In this document: piece after piece, positions 8,049 to 15,311 of the stretch | Layout: each line of letters starts with the position of its first letter | Numbering within the stretch: position 1 is the first letter of the stretch | Assembly: GCA_023388315.1 (NCBI GenBank) | Contig: JAEWGM010000005.1 | Location: forward strand, 1 to 46,574 | Length of the DNA: 46,574 bases | Reading direction: 5' to 3' | Origin: Bacteroidota bacterium | GTDB taxonomy: Bacteria > Bacteroidota > Bacteroidia > Bacteroidales > Dysgonomonadaceae | Made by a program: the position numbers and the translations under genes | Notes under the pieces: generated by a model | Told to the model about the DNA's origin: nothing | Database searches by the model: none | Seen by the model: only the letters and a program-made list of their open reading frames with translations

Positions 8049-8891
8049 TTACAGGCTTCCTTCGGCGTGGCGCGTGGCGTGGCATCCGATATTTACCGAA
8101 ATGGGCAATCCGGCGATGTGCGTGGCATTATCGAGAATATGCACGGCAAGGGCGGTGGTGGTGCCGCCAAATCCAGCAGGGCCGATGCCCAATTTATTAA
8201 TCGACTCCAACAATTCTTGCTCCAATTGGGCAAGGTGTCTCTTTTGGCTCACCGACCCCACGGGACGAAGCAAGGCTTTTTTGCTTAAATAGGCCGCACG
8301 CTCCATTGTTCCGCCAATGCCAACGCCCACGATAATGGGCGGACATGGGTTTGCGCCAGCAGCAGACACCGTATCAATCACAAACTTCTTAATGCCTTCC
8401 ACTCCTTCGCTGGGGGTGAGCATTTTAAGCGCGCTTTTGTTTTCGCTGCCAAAACCTTTTGGTGAAACGGTGATGTGGAAGGCGTCGCCCGGCACCATTT
8501 CGTAATGGATCACAGCGGGCGTGTTATCGTTGGTGTTTACCCTATTGATGGGGTCGTTCACCACCGATTTCCGCAAATATCCTTTTTCGTATCCACGGCG
8601 GACGCCTTCGTTGATGGCATCTTCGATAAAGCCGTCAGTAATACGAACTTCCTGTCCGAGAGTGATAAAAACCACCGTCATTCCCGTATCCTGGCAAATG
8701 GGGCTTTTTTCATCACGCGCGATGCGCGCATTTTCGATGAGTGTGCCCAGGATTTCTTTTCCCAACGGCGATTTTTCTGTTTGCAAACAGCTTTTGAATC
8801 GGGTTTCGATGTCTTCGGTTAAAAAGCAACACGCTTCTATGCAAAGTTTTTCCACCAAATCGGTTATGTGTGATGCGCGAATTTCTCTCAT
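8049..8891 (-). CDS. Fumarate hydratase/mesaconase class I, alpha subunit
   Basis: A 280-residue alpha subunit carrying the [4Fe-4S] ligands: Cys66 in SPICQDTGM, Cys183 in NPCPPIIVGVGIGG, and Cys270 in VNIGCHATRHAEG near the C-terminus. The GPAGFGGTTTAL motif before the last Cys is typical. Its ATG overlaps the stop of the P-loop gene by one base (TAATG arrangement at 8889-8893), suggesting translational coupling, and the beta subunit starts 20 nt downstream. Placement after methylaspartate ammonia-lyase suggests mesaconase activity. Plain fumarase is the main alternative. Confidence 0.9.
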   Translation of the reverse strand: MREIRASHITDLVEKLCIEACCFLTEDIETRFKSCLQTEKSPLGKEILGTLIENARIARDEKSPICQDTGMTVVFITLGQEVRITDGFIEDAINEGVRRGYEKGYLRKSVVNDPINRVNTNDNTPAVIHYEMVPGDAFHITVSPKGFGSENKSALKMLTPSEGVEGIKKFVIDTVSAAGANPCPPIIVGVGIGGTMERAAYLSKKALLRPVGSVSQKRHLAQLEQELLESINKLGIGPAGFGGTTTALAVHILDNATHIAGLPISVNIGCHATRHAEGSL

Positions 8892-9832
8892 TACGGATAC
8901 ATTCTTTTAAGGAAATAATAGGTATTTCTGTTTTCTAAATTGCTTAAATTGCCGTCCACCACGCCAATAAGCGCCGAGTGGTTGTCTTTTCTGTCTTTCA
9001 CAAACCGTTTCAACAAATCGAATTGCTCAATTTCAGATGTATTGCTTACGTGGAAGCGCGCGCCATCGCAAGGAATTATTTTATCGCCCATTTTGATGTG
9101 GTCTTCATCGTAATACGAAACATCCAGGTTTTCAGCAATTTTAGCTTTCGACAACTCGGTTAATTTCTCAAAGTCGATAACGGGCTCCTGCGGAAATTTC
9201 AACGCGAAACCGTTCCTGATATCGGAACTGTAATAGCAATTATCGCACACGTTGAAATGTTCTTTCAACACCTGCATAACTACCTCTTCCGCTGTGTGTG
9301 CCATTTTTCGATACTTCAACGATTGATGCACAATCTCATAAATACTCTGCGGGATGGGGCCAAAAATACTGGGCCGCGTAACGATAATTTCCTCACCCAC
9401 ACCGATAATAACATCGGCATTTCGCCCCAGCGCGGGATAAATCAAGTTGAAGTGTTCAATCACCACACGCCGCTTACGCGAGAGGATAAGATTTACATAA
9501 TCCACAATCTCATACATCTGCATAAACGCCATCTGGAAACGGATATCAAGGTGATAACAAGCCGCTTCGGGCAAATCGTCGAACGCCGAGCGCACCTGCA
9601 TTATTTTGGCGGGATGAATGGCATCGTCGTCATTGGAAAGCTCCAAACCGGGAAACATTCCTTTGATAAGCGACGATTTCCCAGACCCTGCATCGCCCAC
9701 GATGCCCACAAGACGGTCGTCGTAAGACAAGTGACGGTGCGATATCTGCTCTCCGAGAAACATCAAACGTTCTCTGCCTCGCGGCGCATAATATTGCGAC
9801 GACACCATATATTCCTGAATGAGGTTGCGCAT
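8891..9832 (-). CDS. P-loop NTPase-like protein of methylaspartate clusters (tRNA-synthetase SAD-like)
   Basis: A 313-residue protein of unknown function. A clear Walker A, GDAGSGKSS (residues 46-54), sits in LVGIVGDAGSGKSSLIKGMFPG. A mid-region RRVVIEHFNLIYP and GVGEEIIVTRPSIFGP follow, then KYRKMAHTAEEVV around residue 185. I recall very similar proteins labelled as having an alanyl-tRNA synthetase second-additional-domain-like region, in anaerobes that ferment glutamate. Nothing suggests it charges tRNA: there is no catalytic synthetase core. Its stop overlaps the start of the mesaconase alpha gene, so expression is tightly tied to that enzyme. A regulatory or small-molecule kinase role is possible but unproven. 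Confidence 0.75.
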   Translation of the reverse strand: MRNLIQEYMVSSQYYAPRGRERLMFLGEQISHRHLSYDDRLVGIVGDAGSGKSSLIKGMFPGLELSNDDDAIHPAKIMQVRSAFDDLPEAACYHLDIRFQMAFMQMYEIVDYVNLILSRKRRVVIEHFNLIYPALGRNADVIIGVGEEIIVTRPSIFGPIPQSIYEIVHQSLKYRKMAHTAEEVVMQVLKEHFNVCDNCYYSSDIRNGFALKFPQEPVIDFEKLTELSKAKIAENLDVSYYDEDHIKMGDKIIPCDGARFHVSNTSEIEQFDLLKRFVKDRKDNHSALIGVVDGNLSNLENRNTYYFLKRMYP

Positions 9833-9893
9833 AGTTTTTTGGTTTTTTGTGGTTAGTGTTTGCTTCTTCGCTCAATGCTCACGCAAAAGCGCC

Positions 9894-9921
9894 TCTAACG
9901 TCTAACAGTCTAACATCTAAT
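9894..9921. repeat. Short degenerate word repeat (TCTAAC)
   Basis: Between the P-loop gene and the DUF4387 gene the DNA reads tctaac, gtctaac, agtctaac, atctaat: four near-copies of a 6-8 bp word. Confidence 0.6.
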
Positions 9922-9931
9922 AATTTAAAAA

Positions 9932-10249
9932 TCAAAGTTCAAACGTAAACGCCATCAATGGCGCGTGTTGTTGTGCTCCGTACACATCGGTTTCGCCTAA
10001 GGAGCCCGATGGCAGCGGGCGCACAATGGTGGCTTTCACCGCTTTTGCCGGATCGAAATACACCAAGCTAAACACATCGGTTTCTGGCACCTGGTAGAGC
10101 TCTGCGATAACTTTTTCGTTAATCACGCGCGCGGCTTTCACCTTTTCATACATATCAAAGTCCTTGAAAATAACATCGAACGTAAGTTCATAAGGGCCTG
10201 AGTTTTTGCTTCGGATAACGGAAGCTACGTCTGGTAAATTATATTTCAT
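9932..10249 (-). CDS. DUF4387 protein (AtuA partner)
   Basis: A 105-residue cytoplasmic protein with the DUF4387 signature: an N-terminal IRSKNSGPYELTFDVIFKD and a central FDPAKAVKATIVRPLPSGSLGETDVYGAQQHAPL. In other bacteria this domain lies next to, or is fused to, DUF1446/AtuA, which is the upstream gene here; the two probably form one complex. No catalytic mechanism is known to me. In acyclic-terpene degraders the pair belongs to a branched-chain dicarboxyl pathway, which is compatible with a role on a branched C5 acid such as citramalate, but that is inference. Confidence 0.85.
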   Translation of the reverse strand: MKYNLPDVASVIRSKNSGPYELTFDVIFKDFDMYEKVKAARVINEKVIAELYQVPETDVFSLVYFDPAKAVKATIVRPLPSGSLGETDVYGAQQHAPLMAFTFEL

Positions 10250-10256
10250 TTTTGGA

Positions 10257-10361
10257 TGGGATTTGATTGAATTGAGTGAGATTGAAGGAGATCGAAGGAG
10301 ATTGAATCACTAGCTGCAACATCAATCTTTCACCAATCTTTTTTCAATCTCTCATCAATCC
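10257..10361. repeat. Degenerate inverted repeat of GATTGAA words
   Basis: The AtuA-DUF4387 gap holds a left half of repeated gattgaa/gagattgaagg words (about 10261-10306) and a right half of the complementary caatct/ttcaatctctcatcaatcc words (about 10322-10361). The halves could pair as a long imperfect stem in the operon transcript. Confidence 0.5.
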
Positions 10362-10362
10362 G

Positions 10363-11778
10363 TTAAAACTGAATGTATTCTATCGGGAAAAGCGTTTCCG
10401 GGTTATCCACTTTCATTAAATGATACACGTTGAATTCATATACTTCACCCATTTTGCAATCGGATGGCGAGAATGGGAACGCAAGGTTTCCGGCGGTGGA
10501 AATGCGGCCTTCATAACCGAAATGCAGCATCGTACTGCGAGCAAAACTGCAAATGGTGTCGGCTTGCTCTTGCGTATCGGCAACGGCTTCGATAATGATC
10601 AGCAATTCATTGCCGGTGGCGTCTTGCACATTATCAAACATAGCCATTACGCCGTTTTTGCCGTAGATTTTAAAATCGAGGAAGAAATCGGTAATGCCGT
10701 ATGTTTCAAAGTTATTTTGTACTCGTTCTTTTACGCTTTGAATAACGCTGTCGATTTTGGAAATCATAATCGGGTCTTTCACGCCCGCACACGAAATGGT
10801 GCGATAGCCCACTTTGCGAACGCCTTCCAGTTTAACAAAATATTCCTCCGTAGGAACAAATTTGCTGCCCGAAACACGTACTTTGTTATCATCTATTTGC
10901 TCAAATTTGGTTTCGTGCAAATTGATGGCGCCGCCCGGCCCCGGCAACACGTACGGATTGGTTTTTTCGTACAGCGTGTGCGCGGCTACTGATAAGGTGG
11001 TGCATTTGCGCAATGGCGACAACGGCTCCAACACGAAGCAATCTTCCCGTAAATAGCCGAACATGCAATCGCTTCCGCTTCCGGGCAATGCCGCGATGGC
11101 AGCGCACTCCAATATTTTACCCAAGTGAATGGCAAGCCCTTTGTTGAAGCCTTCTTTAATGGCCAAAGCCGAGAATACCGACGGGTCGTAAGAACGGCCG
11201 GCAACAATGACATCCGCGCCATTGTTTAACGCTTCAATAAACGGTTCTTCACCCATTTGCGCCACAATGTGCGCCGATTCGTCCACATCGGATTCCGATA
11301 TTTCTTTTGCCGGAAACAAAGGCGTAATATATCCTTTGCGAAGGTTTTCTTTCACAAACTCATTATCGAACTCCGATTGAATGACGGCCAGTTTAAATTT
11401 CAGGTTTTTCTCTTTGGCAATTTCTTTCACAATTTCCACGTTCCAATCTACGTGTGGCCGAGCGCCGCATCCACCCGCCGTACCGATAATAACCGGAATT
11501 TGGGCTTCCAAAGCGGCCGGAATCATAATTTCGAGGTCGCGTTTCACCGAGTTGCGGTCTGTAAACGATTTTCCCGCGCCCAAATAATAAGGGCCCGGAT
11601 CGGTTGAACCCGCGTCAACGGCAATGACGTGCGGTTTGCGTTTCATCCCCTCTACAAAAGATTCCATAGGGAAACCGTATCCCAAAATGGCGGTTGGGGA
11701 AAGTATTCTTAGTTCGTTACCCCCCAACCCCCTAAAGGGGGCTTTTGCGGGCTGTGAATTATTTTTGGTTGTGTTCAT
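10363..11778 (-). CDS. Acyclic terpene utilisation AtuA-family protein (DUF1446)
   Basis: A 471-residue DUF1446/AtuA protein. The conserved region starts at about residue 23 with LRILSPTAILGYGFP and VDAGSTDPGPYYLGAG and includes IIGTAGGCGARPHVDWN and the AGRSYDPSVF block. The first 22 residues (MNTTKNNSQPAKAPFRGLGG..) are not family sequence: codons 8-21 are encoded by an intergenic repeat (11720-11756) that also occurs at 11851 and 12308. The enzymatic role is undetermined; AtuA is required for growth on citronellol/geraniol in Pseudomonas. Here it lies between methylaspartate ammonia-lyase and DUF4387/mesaconase, which points to the mesaconate-citramalate stage. Confidence 0.85.
   Translation of the reverse strand: MNTTKNNSQPAKAPFRGLGGNELRILSPTAILGYGFPMESFVEGMKRKPHVIAVDAGSTDPGPYYLGAGKSFTDRNSVKRDLEIMIPAALEAQIPVIIGTAGGCGARPHVDWNVEIVKEIAKEKNLKFKLAVIQSEFDNEFVKENLRKGYITPLFPAKEISESDVDESAHIVAQMGEEPFIEALNNGADVIVAGRSYDPSVFSALAIKEGFNKGLAIHLGKILECAAIAALPGSGSDCMFGYLREDCFVLEPLSPLRKCTTLSVAAHTLYEKTNPYVLPGPGGAINLHETKFEQIDDNKVRVSGSKFVPTEEYFVKLEGVRKVGYRTISCAGVKDPIMISKIDSVIQSVKERVQNNFETYGITDFFLDFKIYGKNGVMAMFDNVQDATGNELLIIIEAVADTQEQADTICSFARSTMLHFGYEGRISTAGNLAFPFSPSDCKMGEVYEFNVYHLMKVDNPETLFPIEYIQF
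11720..11756 (-). repeat. CCCTTTAGGGG-type repeat, copy A (inside the AtuA start region)
   Basis: The core ccccctaaaggggg with a G-run flank matches copies at 11851 and 12308 in the opposite orientation. It is read through as codons 8-21 of the AtuA-family gene. Confidence 0.75.
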
Positions 11779-11845
11779 AGTTATAATTTTATATTTTTAT
11801 TTCGAATATGCGTATCTCTAATCCAGTACAGTTTGGAATTGCAAA

Positions 11846-12268
11846 TCACAACTCCCAAAGCTCCCCTTTAGGGGCTGGGGGTATATGTATTCTTCTTTTC
11901 ACCTCTTCCGTTATTTCTTCAACAACTTTTTCCGTATCTAAAAATACCCGTTCGTTGCTAAAACGCAAAACTTTTAAACCAAAATTTTCCAACTCTTTAT
12001 CTCTCTGCATATCATATTGGAATTGTTGCGGTAGTAGATGATAACCGCCGTCAATTTCAATGATCAACTTGGCTTGATGACAATAAAAATCAGCAACAAA
12101 ATAAAAAATGGGATGTTGTCTTTTAAAACGTACATTCTGTATTTTATTCCCACTCAAATAATTCCATAAATAACTTTCGGCTTCTGTTGGATTATTTCGT
12201 AATTTTTTAGCAAATTCAAATAAAATCGGCACAGCTCCGAAAAACATATTTTTGTTGTCTGAATTCAC
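11846..12268 (-). CDS. DUF559 (Vsr-like endonuclease fold) protein
   Basis: A 140-residue DUF559 protein, a family related to very-short-patch-repair and other PD-(D/E)XK-like nucleases. Conserved blocks are AKKLRNNPTEAESYLW, RFKRQHPIFYFVADFYC, KLIIEIDGGYH (the acidic I-E-I-D core) and LKVLRFSNERVF. The start is GTG at 12268, giving MNSDNKNMFFGA; an internal ATG at 12247 is the alternative. The last 11 residues (PPAPKGELWEL) are encoded by repeat copy B. The gene interrupts an otherwise metabolic operon and has no link to glutamate metabolism, so it is probably an insertion. Its cellular role is unknown. Confidence 0.85.
   Translation of the reverse strand: MNSDNKNMFFGAVPILFEFAKKLRNNPTEAESYLWNYLSGNKIQNVRFKRQHPIFYFVADFYCHQAKLIIEIDGGYHLLPQQFQYDMQRDKELENFGLKVLRFSNERVFLDTEKVVEEITEEVKRRIHIPPAPKGELWEL
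11851..11883 (+). repeat. CCCTTTAGGGG-type repeat, copy B (DUF559 C-terminus)
   Basis: The sequence ctcccaaagctcccctttaggggctggggg has the same core as copies A and C. On the minus strand it encodes the end and stop codon of the DUF559 protein. Confidence 0.75.
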
Positions 12269-12307
12269 AACGCTTTGTTTCTGTCAGAAAATTTAATCAT
12301 CCTTGGC

Positions 12308-12342
12308 TCTCAAAGTCCCCTTTAGGGGATTTAGGGGTTGCC
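12308..12342 (+). repeat. CCCTTTAGGGG-type repeat, copy C (mal C-terminus)
   Basis: The core tcccctttaggggatttagg is flanked by ctctcaaag and gggttgcc, in the same orientation as copy B. It contains the last codons (Gly-Asn-Pro) and the stop of methylaspartate ammonia-lyase on the minus strand. Confidence 0.75.
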
Positions 12343-13569
12343 AATAGCTAAGATGCGACTCATCTCATTAAACACAATCATATAACCCTCATCCACACCC
12401 ATACCGGGTTTGGCAAGCAGTTGGTCGGGCGAGGTTGCCATAGCAATGTGCGCGCATATTTCGGCAGAGCGGTTGGTTTCGTTACACGTTCCGCCCAAGT
12501 AAGCGCCCATGCCGTTTTCTTTGCAATACAAAACCGCTTCGATGGAGTTGTTGATGCCTCCCAAATCGGGCGTTTTAATTTGTGCCATATGTCCGGCTTT
12601 GTGCTGTGTGAAATCCTTGATGTCTTCCAACGTGTTGCACCATTCATCAGCTACAATTTCGGCAGGGATGTTTTTTGCCTCCATTATTTGCCTAATAATC
12701 ATTAACGCTTCTATTTGCGATTGCTTATTGCCCATATCCACAGGGCCTTCCACGCGAAGATGGAATGGTTTTGCGAGTTCCGCCAATTCGCCGATGTATG
12801 TGGCAATCGCTTCAAAATCGTTGTCAAAAACAATGCCCAGCGTGCCGTACACATCTATATGGATAACAGGCTGATAATCATCGGTTGGTTTCAACTTCAG
12901 AATGCGGTTGCGCAACCAAGAGATGTATTCCTTAATTTTTTCACCGTTCAACCCCACTTTGGTTTCTACGTGGTTAAACAATGCGTGCGGCAAAACGTTT
13001 GCGCCTTTCATAATCATTTTGTCGGCATTAAGGTAACGGTCGTCACCCGATTGCGAAAAAATGGGAATTAAATCCGCAGCGATGTCCGTTCCGTATTCTT
13101 CGGCAATTACCTGTGCCATTAATTTCGACTGGCTTTTAGCCACCGCGTCCAAGCACGCTTGGGTTACGCCGTAGCGAATGGCAGTGTGGTATTTTTTGCC
13201 TTCGGCGTCGGTTTTTTTATCGATGATATCGGCAAGTTCCCGAAAAGTGGTGATTTCTTTTCCCACATACAACGGGGCGATTTCGTTTTCAATAACGGGA
13301 ATAAAGTTTTCCGCCAAAAACAGCGGGTCGCGGCCTCCCGCGCCGGAATATTGCACCGCGGCACAATCTCCGTGAGCGTATGCTCCGTTTTCGAGAACGA
13401 AGATTACCGAAATGGACTCACCTGCTTGTCTCACAGAGGTGAAACCTTCTGTTACGGGCTCACCGATATAGAAAGCGCCATCGTTTTTCGCGCCACTTTT
13501 TATGGCTTTTTGGTCGTCGAAATAAAACCCTGTTTTACCCGGCGCACACACTATTTTTTTTATTTTCAT
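12331..13569 (-). CDS. mal: Methylaspartate ammonia-lyase
   Basis: A 412-residue enolase-superfamily enzyme that removes ammonia from (2S,3S)-3-methylaspartate to give mesaconate, step two of glutamate fermentation. Catalytic and Mg2+ residues line up with the Clostridium tetanomorphum enzyme at a constant offset of +1: His195 (PHALFNHVE), Asp239 (IHIDVYGTLG), Glu274 (RVEGPVD), Asp308 (VADEWCNT) and Lys332 (QIKTPDLGG). The C-terminus is odd: it ends ..LAIGNP with the final codons and stop inside repeat copy C, so the original tail may have been trimmed. A 263-nt hairpin-rich gap separates it from glmE upstream. Confidence 0.95.
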   Translation of the reverse strand: MKIKKIVCAPGKTGFYFDDQKAIKSGAKNDGAFYIGEPVTEGFTSVRQAGESISVIFVLENGAYAHGDCAAVQYSGAGGRDPLFLAENFIPVIENEIAPLYVGKEITTFRELADIIDKKTDAEGKKYHTAIRYGVTQACLDAVAKSQSKLMAQVIAEEYGTDIAADLIPIFSQSGDDRYLNADKMIMKGANVLPHALFNHVETKVGLNGEKIKEYISWLRNRILKLKPTDDYQPVIHIDVYGTLGIVFDNDFEAIATYIGELAELAKPFHLRVEGPVDMGNKQSQIEALMIIRQIMEAKNIPAEIVADEWCNTLEDIKDFTQHKAGHMAQIKTPDLGGINNSIEAVLYCKENGMGAYLGGTCNETNRSAEICAHIAMATSPDQLLAKPGMGVDEGYMIVFNEMSRILAIGNP

Positions 13570-13615
13570 AAACTATGTAGATTTAAATTCATTTTTTATT
13601 TATCATCTTGACAAA

Positions 13616-13797
13616 AGCCTGAAAGGCTTATTTATTTTAGCCCAACGTGTAACGTTGGGTGGTGAAGTTCATCACCAAGTAAGCCCTGAAAGGGCGAAAT
13701 ATCAAAGAATTAAAACGTCCTTACAGGACTTTGGGAAAATGGTTCAATTCAACCCAACGTTTCACGTTGGGCTGAATTAAACTCGGGCTTTCAGCCC
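13616..13797. repeat. Composite hairpin element between glmE and mal
   Basis: Seven short hairpins lie within about 180 bp: 13616-13628 (AGCCTgaaAGGCT), 13641-13659 (CCCAACGTgtaACGTTGGG), 13661-13676 (GGTGA/TCACC), 13683-13695 (GCCCTgaAAGGGC), 13717-13729 (GTCC/GGAC), 13753-13771 (CCCAACGTttcACGTTGGG) and 13785-13797 (GGGCTttcAGCCC). The CCCAACGT hairpin occurs on both sides of the centre, and the outer GAAAG-loop hairpins appear as complements, so the whole block is a nested inverted repeat. It looks like a REP/MITE-type element. No reading frame is present. Confidence 0.8.
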
Positions 13798-13832
13798 TAA
13801 ATTCATACTGTATTCGTCCTATTTTAACGGTA

Positions 13833-15299
13833 TTAATCGTTCGACACTTTTTTGGGCCTGCCCACAAGGAATCCTTTGCCGATGGCATACACATCGTCTA
13901 TCACCATTTGGAAACTTACAGGGCGTTTTTCGTACGCGCCTCGCTCTTCAAGTTTTTGTTTATGAAATTCAATTAAGTCATTCGTAAAAGGCAAATTACC
14001 AATATTCAACAAACGAATTGACCCGGTATTGTCGCGCGCCGGCATCGCTTTACCAATATTGAATTTACTGGGCGCAAACGGAATATCCAGCACACCTGCC
14101 TGAAAAGCAGCGATGGTGCCCACAGCATAATCATCGTTACCTAATTCCTTCACTTTGTTCAAGATGCAACGCATTTCTTCCATTATGATTTCGCTTTCCA
14201 TCACCACCGCCGGAATGCTCCGGAAATCTTGGTCTTTCAACATAGAGATAAGCTGCTTGCTGGCTCTCAACCCCGCGGCATTGGCCTCTTTTGTGGGAAC
14301 ACCCATAGCTTCGTGCGGCGTTTTCACAATTACTTTGGTGGCTTTTGCCAACGCGGCAGCAGCTGCACCCCACGAGATAACGCCAAACGATTTGGATTCA
14401 TCTTGCGGAAAACCACCCATCCATTGATGGAAAACGGTGGTAACACGCACATCGTTAAACCCGTAGGTGTCTAAATACTCTCTTGTGAGGATATTTAAAG
14501 AGCGAATGGCGGCAACATCTTGAATAATATTTCCGCATTGTCCGTAGCCCACCGTAATGTCTTTCACGCCTTGCGTAGCGGCAAGTAGCGCTTCAATAAT
14601 AGCCACCGAGTTTGAAATACACGGCGGAATGAGCGTCCCGGTGAGCGGCCCAAACGGTTCGCGATTAATGGAAACGCCGGCTTCTTCATACATTCCCACC
14701 AAACGGTCGGCGTATTGCCAGTGAGCGATGGTTTTTTCGAGAGAATGGTTCTTGGAATAAGGAATGTTGTAAGAAATTCCACCGCCTTCATACGATGTGA
14801 ATCCACCCGCGATAGAAATCTCGGTCAGCAAACGTGCGTCAGGCGTACCGTGGCGTACCTGCACCGGGCTTTTAAGCGATGAAACCACTTCGCGGCAAAT
14901 ATCCACACCGTAATTCACAATGGGAAAACCGTTTAACATGGAGCGGCCCGTTTCTTTACTTTTCTCAATGCCCAATTCCGCTTCGTTGTATCGGTTGAGC
15001 CTTGTGTAGCTGTCAACAGTGGTGGGCAGTAAATCGGCTTCGCCTTCTTCTTCCAAAAAGCGCAACAACTCAATATGCGCTTGATGCAATGCAACACCCG
15101 CGCGCGGCTGAATGAGCGTTGTGTTTTCTTCCACGGCTTTGGCTAATTTTGTTCCGAATCTTCTTTCTTCGGGAATCGATTTTTGATAGGCAACGGCTTC
15201 ATCGAAATTGACATTTTTCCCGGTGGGCCATTGCGTTAAGACTTCTTCGCGCTCTGCAAAGAAAACGTCGTTTGACAATTTTTTGTTACTGATTTCCAT
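13833..15299 (-). CDS. glmE: Glutamate mutase epsilon (catalytic) subunit
   Basis: A 488-residue catalytic TIM-barrel subunit of adenosylcobalamin-dependent glutamate mutase (methylaspartate mutase), which converts L-glutamate to (2S,3S)-3-methylaspartate with GlmS. Family blocks include FGTKLAKAVEENTTLIQPRAGVA, VQVRHGTPDARLL, GGISYNIPYSKNHSLEKTIAHWQYADRL in overlapping segments, and a late VFHQWMGGFPQDE. The length is close to clostridial MutE (about 483-485). It is 12 nt downstream of glmL, and the order glmS-glmL-glmE is the classical one. Confidence 0.96.
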   Translation of the reverse strand: MEISNKKLSNDVFFAEREEVLTQWPTGKNVNFDEAVAYQKSIPEERRFGTKLAKAVEENTTLIQPRAGVALHQAHIELLRFLEEEGEADLLPTTVDSYTRLNRYNEAELGIEKSKETGRSMLNGFPIVNYGVDICREVVSSLKSPVQVRHGTPDARLLTEISIAGGFTSYEGGGISYNIPYSKNHSLEKTIAHWQYADRLVGMYEEAGVSINREPFGPLTGTLIPPCISNSVAIIEALLAATQGVKDITVGYGQCGNIIQDVAAIRSLNILTREYLDTYGFNDVRVTTVFHQWMGGFPQDESKSFGVISWGAAAAALAKATKVIVKTPHEAMGVPTKEANAAGLRASKQLISMLKDQDFRSIPAVVMESEIIMEEMRCILNKVKELGNDDYAVGTIAAFQAGVLDIPFAPSKFNIGKAMPARDNTGSIRLLNIGNLPFTNDLIEFHKQKLEERGAYEKRPVSFQMVIDDVYAIGKGFLVGRPKKVSND

Positions 15300-15311
15300 T
15301 TGGTTTTGAAA

